A stretch of 64,000 nucleotides of DNA from Ptiloglossa arizonensis (GCF_051014685.1 NC_135058.1:12402811-12466810), one strand, 5' to 3'; positions 39,045 through 48,861 are shown, counted from the first letter of the stretch. Made by a program: numbers and translations. The notes: generated by a model from the letters alone, not told the origin.

Positions 39045-39269
39045 ATGTTAATCGAAGACGTTCTCGATGAACAGCTCGATTACCAACATCACGAGGACGT
39101 ATCCTCGGGAGCGGATTTTATTTACCGGCTACGAGACGATGAATTCCTTCGCGTTCCGCGACAGGGACAATTATTCAAGCTGAAAATTCGATTAGACGAT
39201 ACGATCGAGTATTGGAAAAATATTTCCTCGATGAATCTTTTCACAGGGACGAATACTCGAACGCGATAA
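39045..39269 (+). CDS. Candidate small acidic ORF (74 aa), unproven
   Basis: An ATG immediately preceded by an in-frame TGA opens a frame ending TAA at 39,267-39,269. The product would be hydrophilic and acidic at the start (IEDVLDEQLDYQHHEDV) with a basic end. AATAAA at 39,348-39,353 lies about 80 bp downstream. The composition is more protein-like than that of neighbouring frames, but D/E codons also arise by chance from this GA/CG-rich DNA. No family is recognised. Confidence 0.2.
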   Translation: MLIEDVLDEQLDYQHHEDVSSGADFIYRLRDDEFLRVPRQGQLFKLKIRLDDTIEYWKNISSMNLFTGTNTRTR

Positions 39270-41271
39270 TCGTGTAGTATTTACGCGAAATCCAACGTTC
39301 TCTTGGGCGGAGATGCGATCTCGCCGTGGAGGATCTTAAATTCGAGGAATAAATGTAAGGGATTTGAATTTTATGGGCAATCCGATATCGTTGCAATTTA
39401 TGGTAACGTTTGAAGTATCTTCGCGTACGGAGCATACGTGTGCGATGTATATACAAACGTATAATTCTTGCGTTAGCAAGAACGTTAGCTTTGCACAATC
39501 CGAAGTATAAAAAGGGAGTTAAAATTTATTTAATAATGTAAACGAAGTTGAGTGAAAAGAAAATGAAAAGTGACCGAGACTTGTTCCTAAGGGGTTTAAC
39601 TACGTAGCACACCATTTCATAAAACGATACAGGTCGCTACGTTCACTCTAGCTCCTGGAAAAACTCATAGTACTACGCCAATGGTTTCAACATCCACTGA
39701 CGACAATATCCTCGCAGGATACAGTACCAAAGATTTCGTTAAACAAAAATACCTATCAAAGCCAAGTTCTACGAGCCACGATCCCCGTCGAACAATGCTC
39801 AAATTGGTGTACGAAGAAATTAATAATAAAATCATCGATCCGCCACGGTTCGTCTAGATATTTCAATACCGTCGCCGCTTACAAAGCGACGATATCAAAC
39901 TATCTATCGAGAGCCACGTTAAAACCGAACACTGGCGGTGCATTTTAATTAAAGTCGCTGCTTGTTCGCTCGAAAATTTGCAGAATTCATTTCGTATAAA
40001 TGCACCCTCCTCGGCCCGTTCCACCCATCCTAGTTCCGGCCAGGCATCCCTTCGTCGCGCATAATGCCACGTTATACGCGATTCCGTATTAAAATTCATT
40101 CGTCCACCTAGGTGCACGATTCGAAGGTATGCTGGCGCATAATTAACGACTGTAGCACCACGGTTCTCGGGGAATGGAACAAGAGAACACGCCGCGCGAA
40201 AATTTCGGTAAAAAATCGCACGTATATCGGTCGATCCTCGTGGCCACGCGAGAGGAACTCCTGGTGGCCACCCTCCTGGTCGTCGAATTATCCGCGCGCT
40301 ATAATCGCGGCTTGTAATATTCATTCAGGTAGCGTGCTTATAAAATTGAGCGGTTGTCGCTCGACGCTACGATACGAGAACAGCAATCAGCGCGATTTCA
40401 GTCGCGAATAGCTGGCTCAGTTAGCCGAGACAGTTACGTTTCCACGGAAACTACAGAGATGGCGCTAGAGAGAATCGTTCCTGGCGACATCTACGACGAA
40501 CTACGAATACAGATCGGATGTCACGAATCACCAAAGAGGGCAAATGATTCTATTCGAATGAAAGCAATGGAAACTTATTCGATCGAACGATACAATGTTT
40601 ATCCGTATATTGTGAAATCTTTCATTCTATAATTGAAATTCCAGCGTTTAACATTTATTCGTTACTCGAATTTTTATCCAAATAAAAATTTTTAGGCATT
40701 TCGAAAAATATTAGTAGGGACGGAAATTATACTGTCGGACAAATTGAAACTTTTTCTGCCCTCCGATAACTAGTGGACGATCCTTGTAGAGCCGCACTCC
40801 CCAAATAAGAATGCAGAAGACGAAGTACTGTATTACCCCCACTTCTCCAAAAACTTGAGATTTTCGACAAAAATGAGGTATTACATGCAAACTAAAGATA
40901 GTAGAAAGTCCTAATTGGAGTATAAAAGTAGAGGAGAGTTTCTCGAATATAGTGGGATACAATTTATTAATTATTTTTGGTACTAAATAGTTATAAATTA
41001 AAGTCAAACTTTAAAAAAGCGGCGATACGTTGAGTTTCTCTACATTATTTTTGTACTTTTACGAAAAGTTTTCTACCTAGGACGTAAAATCTACCCAGAG
41101 TCGGATTCTCTAAATATTTCTGAAGAAGGAACAACCCGGCAGTATTGTCGGAACGACTTTTCCAGCAAGATGAGAAAATATTCGTCGGCAAGGCGTGTGT
41201 AGTGAGTATCCTTCCCTGATCGCTTGTTTAGATTTAGCAGAGCCATGACTACGCGTAACCAACGCTGATAA
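39270..41271. other. Non-coding left flank of the palindrome
   Basis: CpG-rich around 40.0-40.5 kb (frames of 153 codons or fewer on both strands), AT-rich from 40.6 kb. No gene, no tRNA, and no obvious counterpart of the palindrome's right flank. Confidence 0.5.
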
Positions 41272-41536
41272 TGAGGCTCAATGGGACATTCACTTTGTAT
41301 AAATAATGTTTCACTTTTTGTTTAATGCTTCAGGGTTCTATTCTTTTTCCCCATATGTTTTTGTAAATATAAAGTACGATGTACTTTTTAACCAATTTCT
41401 ATCAGCAGAAATATAATTAATGGAAAATTCTAAATTCGCAGCCAATTAGCTCGGTACTACCCGCGACCAAGAATTATCGCGGGTAATACCGATTACCAGG
41501 TCTCACCACGTGGAGGTTGCTGCGAGCGGAGACCCG

Positions 41537-41576
41537 GAGAGAGATAGATGGACTCAAAGTTCCATCGATCTCTCTC
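41537..41576. repeat. Sub-terminal hairpin 1 in the left arm
   Basis: GAGAGAGATAGATGG (41,537-41,551) pairs with CCATCGATCTCTCTC (41,562-41,576) with one mismatch and a 10-base loop. The mirror copy lies at 48,329-48,368. Confidence 0.85.
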
Positions 41577-41598
41577 GACGCGCAATACAAACGAAATT

Positions 41599-41651
41599 AC
41601 TAAACCGAGGAGATCGAAGGAACTTTGATTCCTTCGATCTCCCGGTTTAGT
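41599..41651. repeat. Sub-terminal hairpin 2 in the left arm
   Basis: ACTAAACCGAGGAGATCGAA (from 41,599) pairs with the block ending CTCCCGGTTTAGT at 41,651, giving a stem of about 21 bp with one bulge. The mirror copy lies at 48,254-48,306. A shorter related hairpin (AGATAGAAGGA / TCCTTCGATCT) lies at 42,049-42,077, just before the second module. Confidence 0.85.
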
Positions 41652-41652
41652 T

Positions 41653-42012
41653 CTGCCGAGCGATTACATTATGGACAAAATTAGGCAAAATTGGGAAAGA
41701 CGCGACGCGAATCGTGTAGTTGCTCCTACTAGGTCTATCCCGTTTCTCCTCGGTGGGCCCGATTCAAGAGGAAACGAACGACGCCATCCACTCCCCTAGA
41801 GGAGTGCCCCGTTTCTCCATCTTTACGACGAGAGGGTCTTATTTTGGAGGCTTTCGCAGGGACCGGCAAATATGCCTGCTCCTGTGCTCGCAACATGCCC
41901 CCTCTGGAAGCGGACACACCGGAGGAGACGGCGATAGACCGTTCGGACCACCTACACGGAGGAACGACGAAGCGAGCAAAGTTAAGCTAAAGATTGGATA
42001 ATTGCTTGGCAG
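41653..42012 (+). repeat. Module 1, left arm (360 bp, inverted 14-mer ends)
   Basis: Begins CTGCCGAGCGATTA (41,653-41,666) and ends TAATTGCTTGGCAG (41,999-42,012), the inverse of the start apart from one base at each end. It is a clear paralogue of module 2, sharing ACATTATGGA, GGGCCCGATTC, GAGTGCCCCGTTTCTCC, GAGACGGCGAT and AAGATTGGATAATTGCT. Indels relative to module 2 break the reading frames near the start. Confidence 0.8.
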
Positions 42013-42089
42013 AGCACAACCTTAAAACTAACTTATTCTAACTGCAGAGATAGAAGGAATCAATGTTCCTTCGATCTCCTCCTTTAATT

Positions 42090-42535
42090 CTGCCGAGCAA
42101 TTACATTATGGAAAAATTAGGCAAAATTGGGGAATACGCGACGCGAACCGTGGAGTTGTTCCTACTAGCTCGGTCCCGTTTCCCCTCAGTGGGCCCGATT
42201 CTCGAGGAAATGCGCGACGCCGTCCACTCCGTGGAGTGCCCCGTTTCTCCCAACTCCGCGTCAGGAGCCACGCAGAGCGTGGGCCTGACTCACGGAGGAT
42301 GACGAAGAGAGGGTCTTATGATGGATCAAGGGCTTCCGCAGGGACCGGTGCGAACACCTGCCCCTGTGTTCGCAGCATGTTCTCTCTCCAAGCGGACGCA
42401 CCAGAAGAGACGGCGATCGAGCGTTCGGTCCACCTCCACGGCCGGTCACTTGCTTATGCAACAAGCAGAGGTGGCCGGACTGAGATACGAGCAAGCGAGC
42501 AAAAAGAAGCTAAAGATTGGATAATTGCTCGGCAG
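42090..42535 (+). repeat. Module 2, left arm (446 bp, inverted 14-mer ends)
   Basis: Begins CTGCCGAGCAATTA (42,090-42,103) and ends TAATTGCTCGGCAG (42,522-42,535), a perfect inverted 14-mer. The frame of the start and the frame of the last conserved block are the same and are interrupted by one TGA at 42,300-42,302. A different frame (42,236-42,565) covers a segment that looks conserved by codon with module 1. No known domain. Confidence 0.8.
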
Positions 42536-42907
42536 ATCACAAATGTTCGTACATGGTGGCCTTAAAATTAATTTATTCTAAGCTCAACTAAAGATCCCAC
42601 GATGGATGCGACGAGAAAGTCCTCTTGTGCCTACCTAAGAGTAACCTAAAGTCAAGGCATGATAGTAAATAGAAATGAAAAAAATAAACATGGAAAAACA
42701 AGTACAAATTAAAATCGGAGAACAAGTAAAGTAAATTAAAGAAAGAAAAAAATGAGAAAAAATAAATAGGATCGAGTGAGTGGTCGCCAGTACTGACCAC
42801 CCCCTACCGAGAGGTCAGTACCGGTTACCAAGAGTGGGGGGCCCCCTTCCAGGTACCTAAAATCGAAAAATCCAGAGATCCGTCCACCTCGGAGGCTCCC
42901 TGTGAAG

Positions 42908-42940
42908 TGAAATTTTCGTTAACCGCCGGCTCCTTATATA
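42908..42940 (-). promoter_or_regulatory. Outward TATA plus initiator, left arm
   Basis: Read on the minus strand, TATATAAG lies at 42,940-42,933. A TTCACTT initiator-like heptamer follows, with its A at 42,908, 32 bases downstream of the TATA start. This is the spacing expected of an RNA polymerase II core promoter. It reads from the 544-bp array into the outer arm. Confidence 0.35.
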
Positions 42941-42950
42941 CTCTCATCAA

Positions 42951-45395
42951 GTGAATCGATAAACAATGTGTGTAGCCTTGACAATATCGGTTGGATCTCG
43001 ATCAAAAATTCCATCGTGAACAAAGAATACTTCAACGAAATGACATTTTAAGCCATTATTTATACTAGAACATTGTTAATAAATGTTTAAACTATATTCC
43101 TACGACGGTTGTTAATAATTGCGATAAATAAACATCAAGATATTGTAAAATCTGCGAAGGCGAACGGTTTCGGTGAATGTTTGTTCATTTCCGCGATTGT
43201 TATTAACATTTACGCATGTCCCCAATATTAATCGAACAGTGTGCATTTTATTTATGCACTACAAATGATTATATAATTTATAGAAATTGATTTTGATCGA
43301 GATTCGAAGTAAAAACGTGTTTCGTAAAGTTTTAAAGCATGGAAACTAATAATTGTCTATTTGGTACATTAGTTTAACATTTGTTTAATTCTTATAATTT
43401 ACACAATACGTGTAGAAGATGTATTTTTTACTTAAAAGCGTCGAAATTCAATTAATACCTTTTCTAAATAGAAAAATCGTCGTGATTACCACTCGTGAAT
43501 CGATAAACAATGTGTGTAGCCTTGACAATGTCGGTTGGATCTCGATCAAAAATTCCATCGTGAACAAAGAATACTTCAACGAAATGACATTTTAAGCCAT
43601 TATTTATACTAGAACATTGTTAATAAATGTTTAAACTATATTCCTACGACGGTTGTTAATAATTGCGATAAATAAACATCAAGATATTGTAAACTCTGCG
43701 AAGGCGAACGGTTTCGGTGAATGTTTGTTCATTTCCGCGATTGTTATTAACATTTACGCATGTCCCCAATATTAATCGAACAGTGTGCATTTTATTTATG
43801 CACTACAAATGATTATATAATTTATAGAAATTGATTTTGATCGAGATTCGAAGTAAAAACGTGTTTCGTAAAGTTTTAAAGCATGGAAACTAATAATTGT
43901 CTATTTGGTACATTAGTTTAACATTTGTTTAATTCTTATAATTTACACAATACGTGTAGAAGATGTATTTTTTACTTAAAAGCGTCGAAATTCAATTAAT
44001 ACCTTTTCTAAATAGAAAAATCGTCGTGATTACCACTCGTGAATCGATAAACAATGTGTGTAGCCTTGACAATGTCGGTTGGATCTCGATCAAAAATTCC
44101 ATCGTGAACAAAGAATACTTCAACGAAATGACATTTTAAGCCATTATTTATACTAGAACATTGTTAATAAATGTTTAAACTATATTCCTACGACGGTTGT
44201 TAATAATTGCGATAAATAAACATCAAGATATTGTAAACTCTGCGAAGGCGAACGGTTTCGGTGAATGTTTGTTCATTTCCGCGATTGTTATTAACATTTA
44301 CGCATGTCCCCAATATTAATCGAACAGTGTGCATTTTATTTATGCACTACAAATGATTATATAATTTATAGAAATTGATTTTGATCGAGATTCGAAGTAA
44401 AAACGTGTTTCGTAAAGTTTTAAAGCATGGAAACTAATAATTGTCTATTTGGTACATTAGTTTAACATTTGTTTAATTCTTATAATTTACACAATACGTG
44501 TAGAAGATGTATTTTTTACTTAAAAGCGTCGAAATTCAATTAATACCTTTTCTAAATAGAAAAATCGTCGTGATTACCACTCGTGAATCGATAAACAATG
44601 TGTGTAGCCTTGACAATGTCGGTTGGATCTCGATCAAAAATTCCATCGTGAACAAAGAATACTTCAACGAAATGACATTTTAAGCCATTATTTATACTAG
44701 AACATTGTTAATAAATGTTTAAACTATATTCCTACGACGGTTGTTAATAATTGCGATAAATAAACATCAAGATATTGTAAACTCTGCGAAGGCGAACGGT
44801 TTCGGTGAATGTTTGTTCATTTCCGCGATTGTTATTAACATTTACGCATGTCCCCAATATTAATCGAACAGTGTGCATTTTATTTATGCACTACAAATGA
44901 TTATATAATTTATAGAAATTGATTTTGATCGAGATTCGAAGTAAAAACGTGTTTCGTAAAGTTTTAAAGCATGGAAACTAATAATTGTCTATTTGGTACA
45001 TTAGTTTAACATTTGTTTAATTCTTATAATTTACACAATACGTGTAGAAGATGTATTTTTTACTTAAAAGCGTCGAAATTCAATTAATACCTTTTCTAAA
45101 TAGAAAAATCGTCGTGATTACCACTCGTGAATCGATAAACAATGTGTGTAGCCTTGACAATGTCGGTTGGATCTCGATCAAAAATTCCATCGTGAACAAA
45201 GAATACTTCAACGAAATGACATTTTAAGCCATTATTTATACTAGAACATTGTTAATAAATGTTTAAACTATATTCCTACGACGGTTGTTAATAATTGCGA
45301 TAAATAAACATCAAGATATTGTAAACTCTGCGAAGGCGAACGGTTTCGGTGAATGTTTGTTCATTTCCGCGATTGTTATTAACATTTACGCATGT
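42951..45395 (+). repeat. Left array: 4.5 tandem copies of a 544-bp unit
   Basis: Units start (GTGAATCGATAAACAATGTG) at 42,951, 43,495, 44,039, 44,583 and 45,127, exactly 544 bp apart. The fifth unit is cut off after GCATGT at 45,395. Units 2-5 look identical where compared. Unit 1 differs at GACAATATCGG (others GACAATGTCGG) and TGTAAAATCTG (others TGTAAACTCTG). The unit is AT-rich and non-coding. Confidence 0.95.
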
Positions 45396-45579
45396 TCCGA
45401 ACATTTATGTTAGAGAATGCATCTTAGTTGTACATTGTAAATGATTGAGTTGCCTATAGAAATTAAATGTGATCGTAAATTAAAGTAAAACGTGGTTTTC
45501 ATATGTTTTTCGATTTTTGATCGAAATTAATATTTGTAAAGTAATTAATGATTTATAATATACAAACAAGATGCACATT
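45396..45579. repeat. Diverged head-to-head centre of the palindrome
   Basis: 45,396 to about 45,510 reads as a decayed continuation of the left unit (GAGAATGCATC, TATAGAAATTAAATGTGATCG, GTAAAACGTGGTTTTCATAT). About 45,511-45,579 reads, on the minus strand, as a decayed copy of the same part of the unit (AATGTGCATC, AATTTCGATCAAAAATCG). The two old half-units therefore meet head to head near 45,510. Confidence 0.75.
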
Positions 45580-46954
45580 GTTCGATTAATATTGGGAACA
45601 TGCGTAAATGTTAATAACAATCGCGGAAATGAACAATCATTCACCGAAACCGTTCGCCTTCGCAGATTTTACAATATCTTGATGTTTATTTATCGCAATT
45701 ATTAACAACCGTCGTAGGAATATAGTTTAAACATTTATTAACAATGTTCTAGTATAAATAATGGCTTAAAATATCATTTCGTTGAAGTATTCTTTGTTCA
45801 CGATGGAATTTTTGATCGAGATCCAACCGACATTGTCAAGGCTACACACATTGTTTATCGATTCACGAGTGGTAATCACGACGATTTTTCTATTTAGAAA
45901 AGGTATTAATTGAATTTCGACGCTTTTAAGTAAAAAATACATCTTCTACACGTATTGTGTAAATTATAAGAATTAAACAAATGTTAAACTAATGTACCAA
46001 ATAGACAATTATTAGTTTCCATGCTTTAAAACTTTACGAAACACGTTTTTACTTCGAATCTCGATCAAAATCAATTTCTATAAATTATATAATCATTTGT
46101 AGTGCATAAATAAAATGCACACTGTTCGATTAGTATTGGGGACATGCGTAAATGTTAATAACAATCGCGGAAATGAACAAACATTCACCGAAACCGTTCG
46201 CCTTCGCAGAGTTTACAATATCTTGATGTTTATTTATCGCAATTATTAACAACCGTCGTAGGAATATAGTTTAAACATTTATTAACAATGTTCTAGTATA
46301 AATAATGGCTTAAAATGTCATTTCGTTGAAGTATTCTTTGTTCACGATGGAATTTTTGATCGAGATCCAACCGACATTGTCAAGGCTACACACATTGTTT
46401 ATCGATTCACGAGTGGTAATCACGACGATTTTTCTATTTAGAAAAGGTATTAATTGAATTTCGACGCTTTTAAGTAAAAAATACATCTTCTACACGTATT
46501 GTGTAAATTATAAGAATTAAACAAATGTTAAACTAATGTACCAAATAGACAATTATTAGTTTCCATGCTTTAAAACTTTACGAAACACGTTTTTACTTCG
46601 AATCTCGATCAAAATCAATTTCTATAAATTATATAATCATTTGTAGTGCATAAATAAAATGCACACTGTTCGATTAGTATTGGGGACATGCGTAAATGTT
46701 AATAACAATCGCGGAAATGAACAAACATTCACCGAAACCGTTCGCCTTCGCAGAGTTTACAATATCTTGATGTTTATTTATCGCAATTATTAACAACCGT
46801 CGTAGGAATATAGTTTAAACATTTATTAACAATGTTCTAGTATAAATAATGGCTTAAAATGTCATTTCGTTGAAGTATTCTTTGTTCACGATGGAATTTT
46901 TGATCGAGATCCAACCGATATTGTCAAGGCTACACACATTGTTTATCGATTCAC
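45580..46954 (-). repeat. Right array: 2.5 inverted copies of the 544-bp unit
   Basis: On the minus strand the unit starts lie at 46,954, 46,410 and 45,866, exactly 544 bp apart. The last is a partial unit ending near 45,580. The two outer right units carry AATACTAATCG where the left units carry AATATTAATCG. The innermost partial unit keeps the left-type base and has extra changes (AAATATCATTTCG, GAACAATCATTC). Confidence 0.95.
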
Positions 46955-46964
46955 TTGATGAGAG

Positions 46965-46997
46965 TATATAAGGAGCCGGCGGTTAACGAAAATTTCA
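46965..46997 (+). promoter_or_regulatory. Outward TATA plus initiator, right arm
   Basis: TATATAAG (46,965-46,972) begins 11 bp after the last 544-bp unit. A TTCACTT initiator-like site follows, with its A at 46,997 (+32 from the TATA start). It is the mirror image of the site in the left arm, so transcripts would diverge from the arrays and run into both arms. Confidence 0.35.
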
Positions 46998-47369
46998 CTT
47001 CACAGGGAGCCTCCGAGGTGGACGGATCTCTGGATTTTTCGATTTTAGGTACCTGGAAGGGGGCCCCCCACTCTTGGTAACCGGTACTGACCTCTCGGTA
47101 GGGGGTGGTCAGTACTGGCGACCACTCACTCGATCCTATTTATTTTTTCTCATTTTTTTCTTTCTTTAATTTACTTTACTTGTTCTCCGATTTTAATTTG
47201 TACTTGTTTTTCCATGTTTATTTTTTTCATTTCTATTTACTATCATGCCTTGACTTTAGGTTACTCTTAGGTAGGCACAAGAGGACTTTCTCGTCGCATC
47301 CATCGTGGGATCTTTAGTTGAGCTTAGAATAAATTAATTTTAAGGCCACCATGTACGAACATTTGTGAT

Positions 47370-47815
47370 CTGCCGAGCAATTATCCAATCTTTAGCTTCT
47401 TTTTGCTCGCTTGCTCGTATCTCAGTCCGGCCACCTCTGCTTGTTGCATAAGCAAGTGACCGGCCGTGGAGGTGGACCGAACGCTCGATCGCCGTCTCTT
47501 CTGGTGCGTCCGCTTGGAGAGAGAACATGCTGCGAACACAGGGGCAGGTGTTCGCACCGGTCCCTGCGGAAGCCCTTGATCCATCATAAGACCCTCTCTT
47601 CGTCATCCTCCGTGAGTCAGGCCCACGCTCTGCGTGGCTCCTGACGCGGAGTTGGGAGAAACGGGGCACTCCACGGAGTGGACGGCGTCGCGCATTTCCT
47701 CGAGAATCGGGCCCACTGAGGGGAAACGGGACCGAGCTAGTAGGAACAACTCCACGGTTCGCGTCGCGTATTCCCCAATTTTGCCTAATTTTTCCATAAT
47801 GTAATTGCTCGGCAG
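47370..47815 (-). repeat. Module 2, right arm
   Basis: Mirror copy of 42,090-42,535, including the perfect inverted 14-mer ends. Its frames translate identically to those of the left copy. Confidence 0.8.
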
Positions 47816-47892
47816 AATTAAAGGAGGAGATCGAAGGAACATTGATTCCTTCTATCTCTGCAGTTAGAATAAGTTAGTTTTAAGGTTGTGCT

Positions 47893-48252
47893 CTGCCAAG
47901 CAATTATCCAATCTTTAGCTTAACTTTGCTCGCTTCGTCGTTCCTCCGTGTAGGTGGTCCGAACGGTCTATCGCCGTCTCCTCCGGTGTGTCCGCTTCCA
48001 GAGGGGGCATGTTGCGAGCACAGGAGCAGGCATATTTGCCGGTCCCTGCGAAAGCCTCCAAAATAAGACCCTCTCGTCGTAAAGATGGAGAAACGGGGCA
48101 CTCCTCTAGGGGAGTGGATGGCGTCGTTCGTTTCCTCTTGAATCGGGCCCACCGAGGAGAAACGGGATAGACCTAGTAGGAGCAACTACACGATTCGCGT
48201 CGCGTCTTTCCCAATTTTGCCTAATTTTGTCCATAATGTAATCGCTCGGCAG
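47893..48252 (-). repeat. Module 1, right arm
   Basis: Mirror copy of 41,653-42,012. Its 93-codon frame (47,904-48,185, opened by a TTG) translates identically to the left copy (41,720-42,001). Confidence 0.8.
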
Positions 48253-48633
48253 AACTAAACCGGGAGATCGAAGGAATCAAAGTTCCTTCGATCTCCTCGG
48301 TTTAGTAATTTCGTTTGTATTGCGCGTCGAGAGAGATCGATGGAACTTTGAGTCCATCTATCTCTCTCCGGGTCTCCGCTCGCAGCAACCTCCACGTGGT
48401 GAGACCTGGTAATCGGTATTACCCGCGATAATTCTTGGTCGCGGGTAGTACCGAGCTAATTGGCTGCGAATTTAGAATTTTCCATTAATTATATTTCTGC
48501 TGATAGAAATTGGTTAAAAAGTACATCGTACTTTATATTTACAAAAACATATGGGGAAAAAGAATAGAACCCTGAAGCATTAAACAAAAAGTGAAACATT
48601 ATTTACACAAAGTGGGTGCCCCATTGAGCTTCA

Positions 48634-48861
48634 CATGAACTGTCTGAATTTTTGTTCGCATTTTATCGCAAAGTATGCCTGAAAATCAAGTCACTTTCTA
48701 AACAATTTGTCGGCTGACTTTTGTTATCTTCATCGTGTTAAATTTCATTGGGTAATTTTTCTCAAAAATACCGTTTTCTTGAACAATTTTATTCCATATT
48801 CTCGATCCATTTTATACTCGCAGAATAAACATACTTGTCGCTTGTCAGTGGACACCCTGTA
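48634..48861 (-). mobile_element. Possible transposon end flanking the palindrome
   Basis: GGACACCCTGTA at 48,850-48,861 reads TACAGGGTGTCC on the minus strand, a terminal motif common in insect mariner/Tc1-like and related repeats. The AT-rich DNA between it and the palindrome has no recognisable transposase. There is no matching end on the left side. Weak call. Confidence 0.25.

Larger units (their letters stand above)
41272..42950 (+). repeat. Left outer arm of the palindrome
   Basis: The outermost 29 bp (41,272-41,300) match the right arm with five differences. Identity starts at 41,300. Moving inwards, the arm holds two small hairpins, two related modules bounded by inverted 14-mers, an AT-rich stretch, and a TATA box reading outwards (minus strand, 42,933-42,940). 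Frames in the arm are short. Confidence 0.9.
41272..48633. mobile_element. 7.36-kb palindromic fold-back element with internal tandem arrays
   Basis: Two inverted outer arms (41,272-42,950 and 46,955-48,633) enclose head-to-head 544-bp tandem arrays. Paired positions sum to 89,905 throughout the outer arms, so no insertion or deletion separates them. The blocks I compared directly (41,300-41,420, 42,001-42,060, 42,801-42,960) are identical, and six open frames recur with identical translations on the opposite strand. The layout matches Foldback/Galileo-like elements known in Drosophila. No transposase and no clear target duplication are visible, so the class is inferred. Confidence 0.8.
46955..48633 (-). 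repeat. Right outer arm of the palindrome
   Basis: Inverted copy of 41,272-42,950 with no length difference, identical from 46,955 to 48,605 in all blocks compared. The 70-aa F/L/Y-rich open frame at 47,105-47,317 has an identical minus-strand copy at 42,588-42,800. It is a by-product of an AT-rich tract, not a credible protein. Confidence 0.9.

Noticed and set aside
41720..42001. 93-codon frame in module 1 as an intact gene
   Set aside because: It opens at TTG right after an in-frame TAG where module 2 has GAG. Differences from module 2 in this frame are not concentrated at third codon positions, and indels shift the frame inside the module.
42588..42800. 70-aa F/L/Y-rich frame present identically in both palindrome arms as a membrane protein
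   Set aside because: Identity simply reflects the identical arms. The hydrophobicity comes from an A-rich tract (T-rich on the coding strand), and no conservation by codon can be tested.
42951..46954. 544-bp arrays as CRISPR or as rDNA spacer
   Set aside because: The units are contiguous with no unique spacers, far too long for CRISPR repeats, and no 18S or 28S sequence is present in the window.
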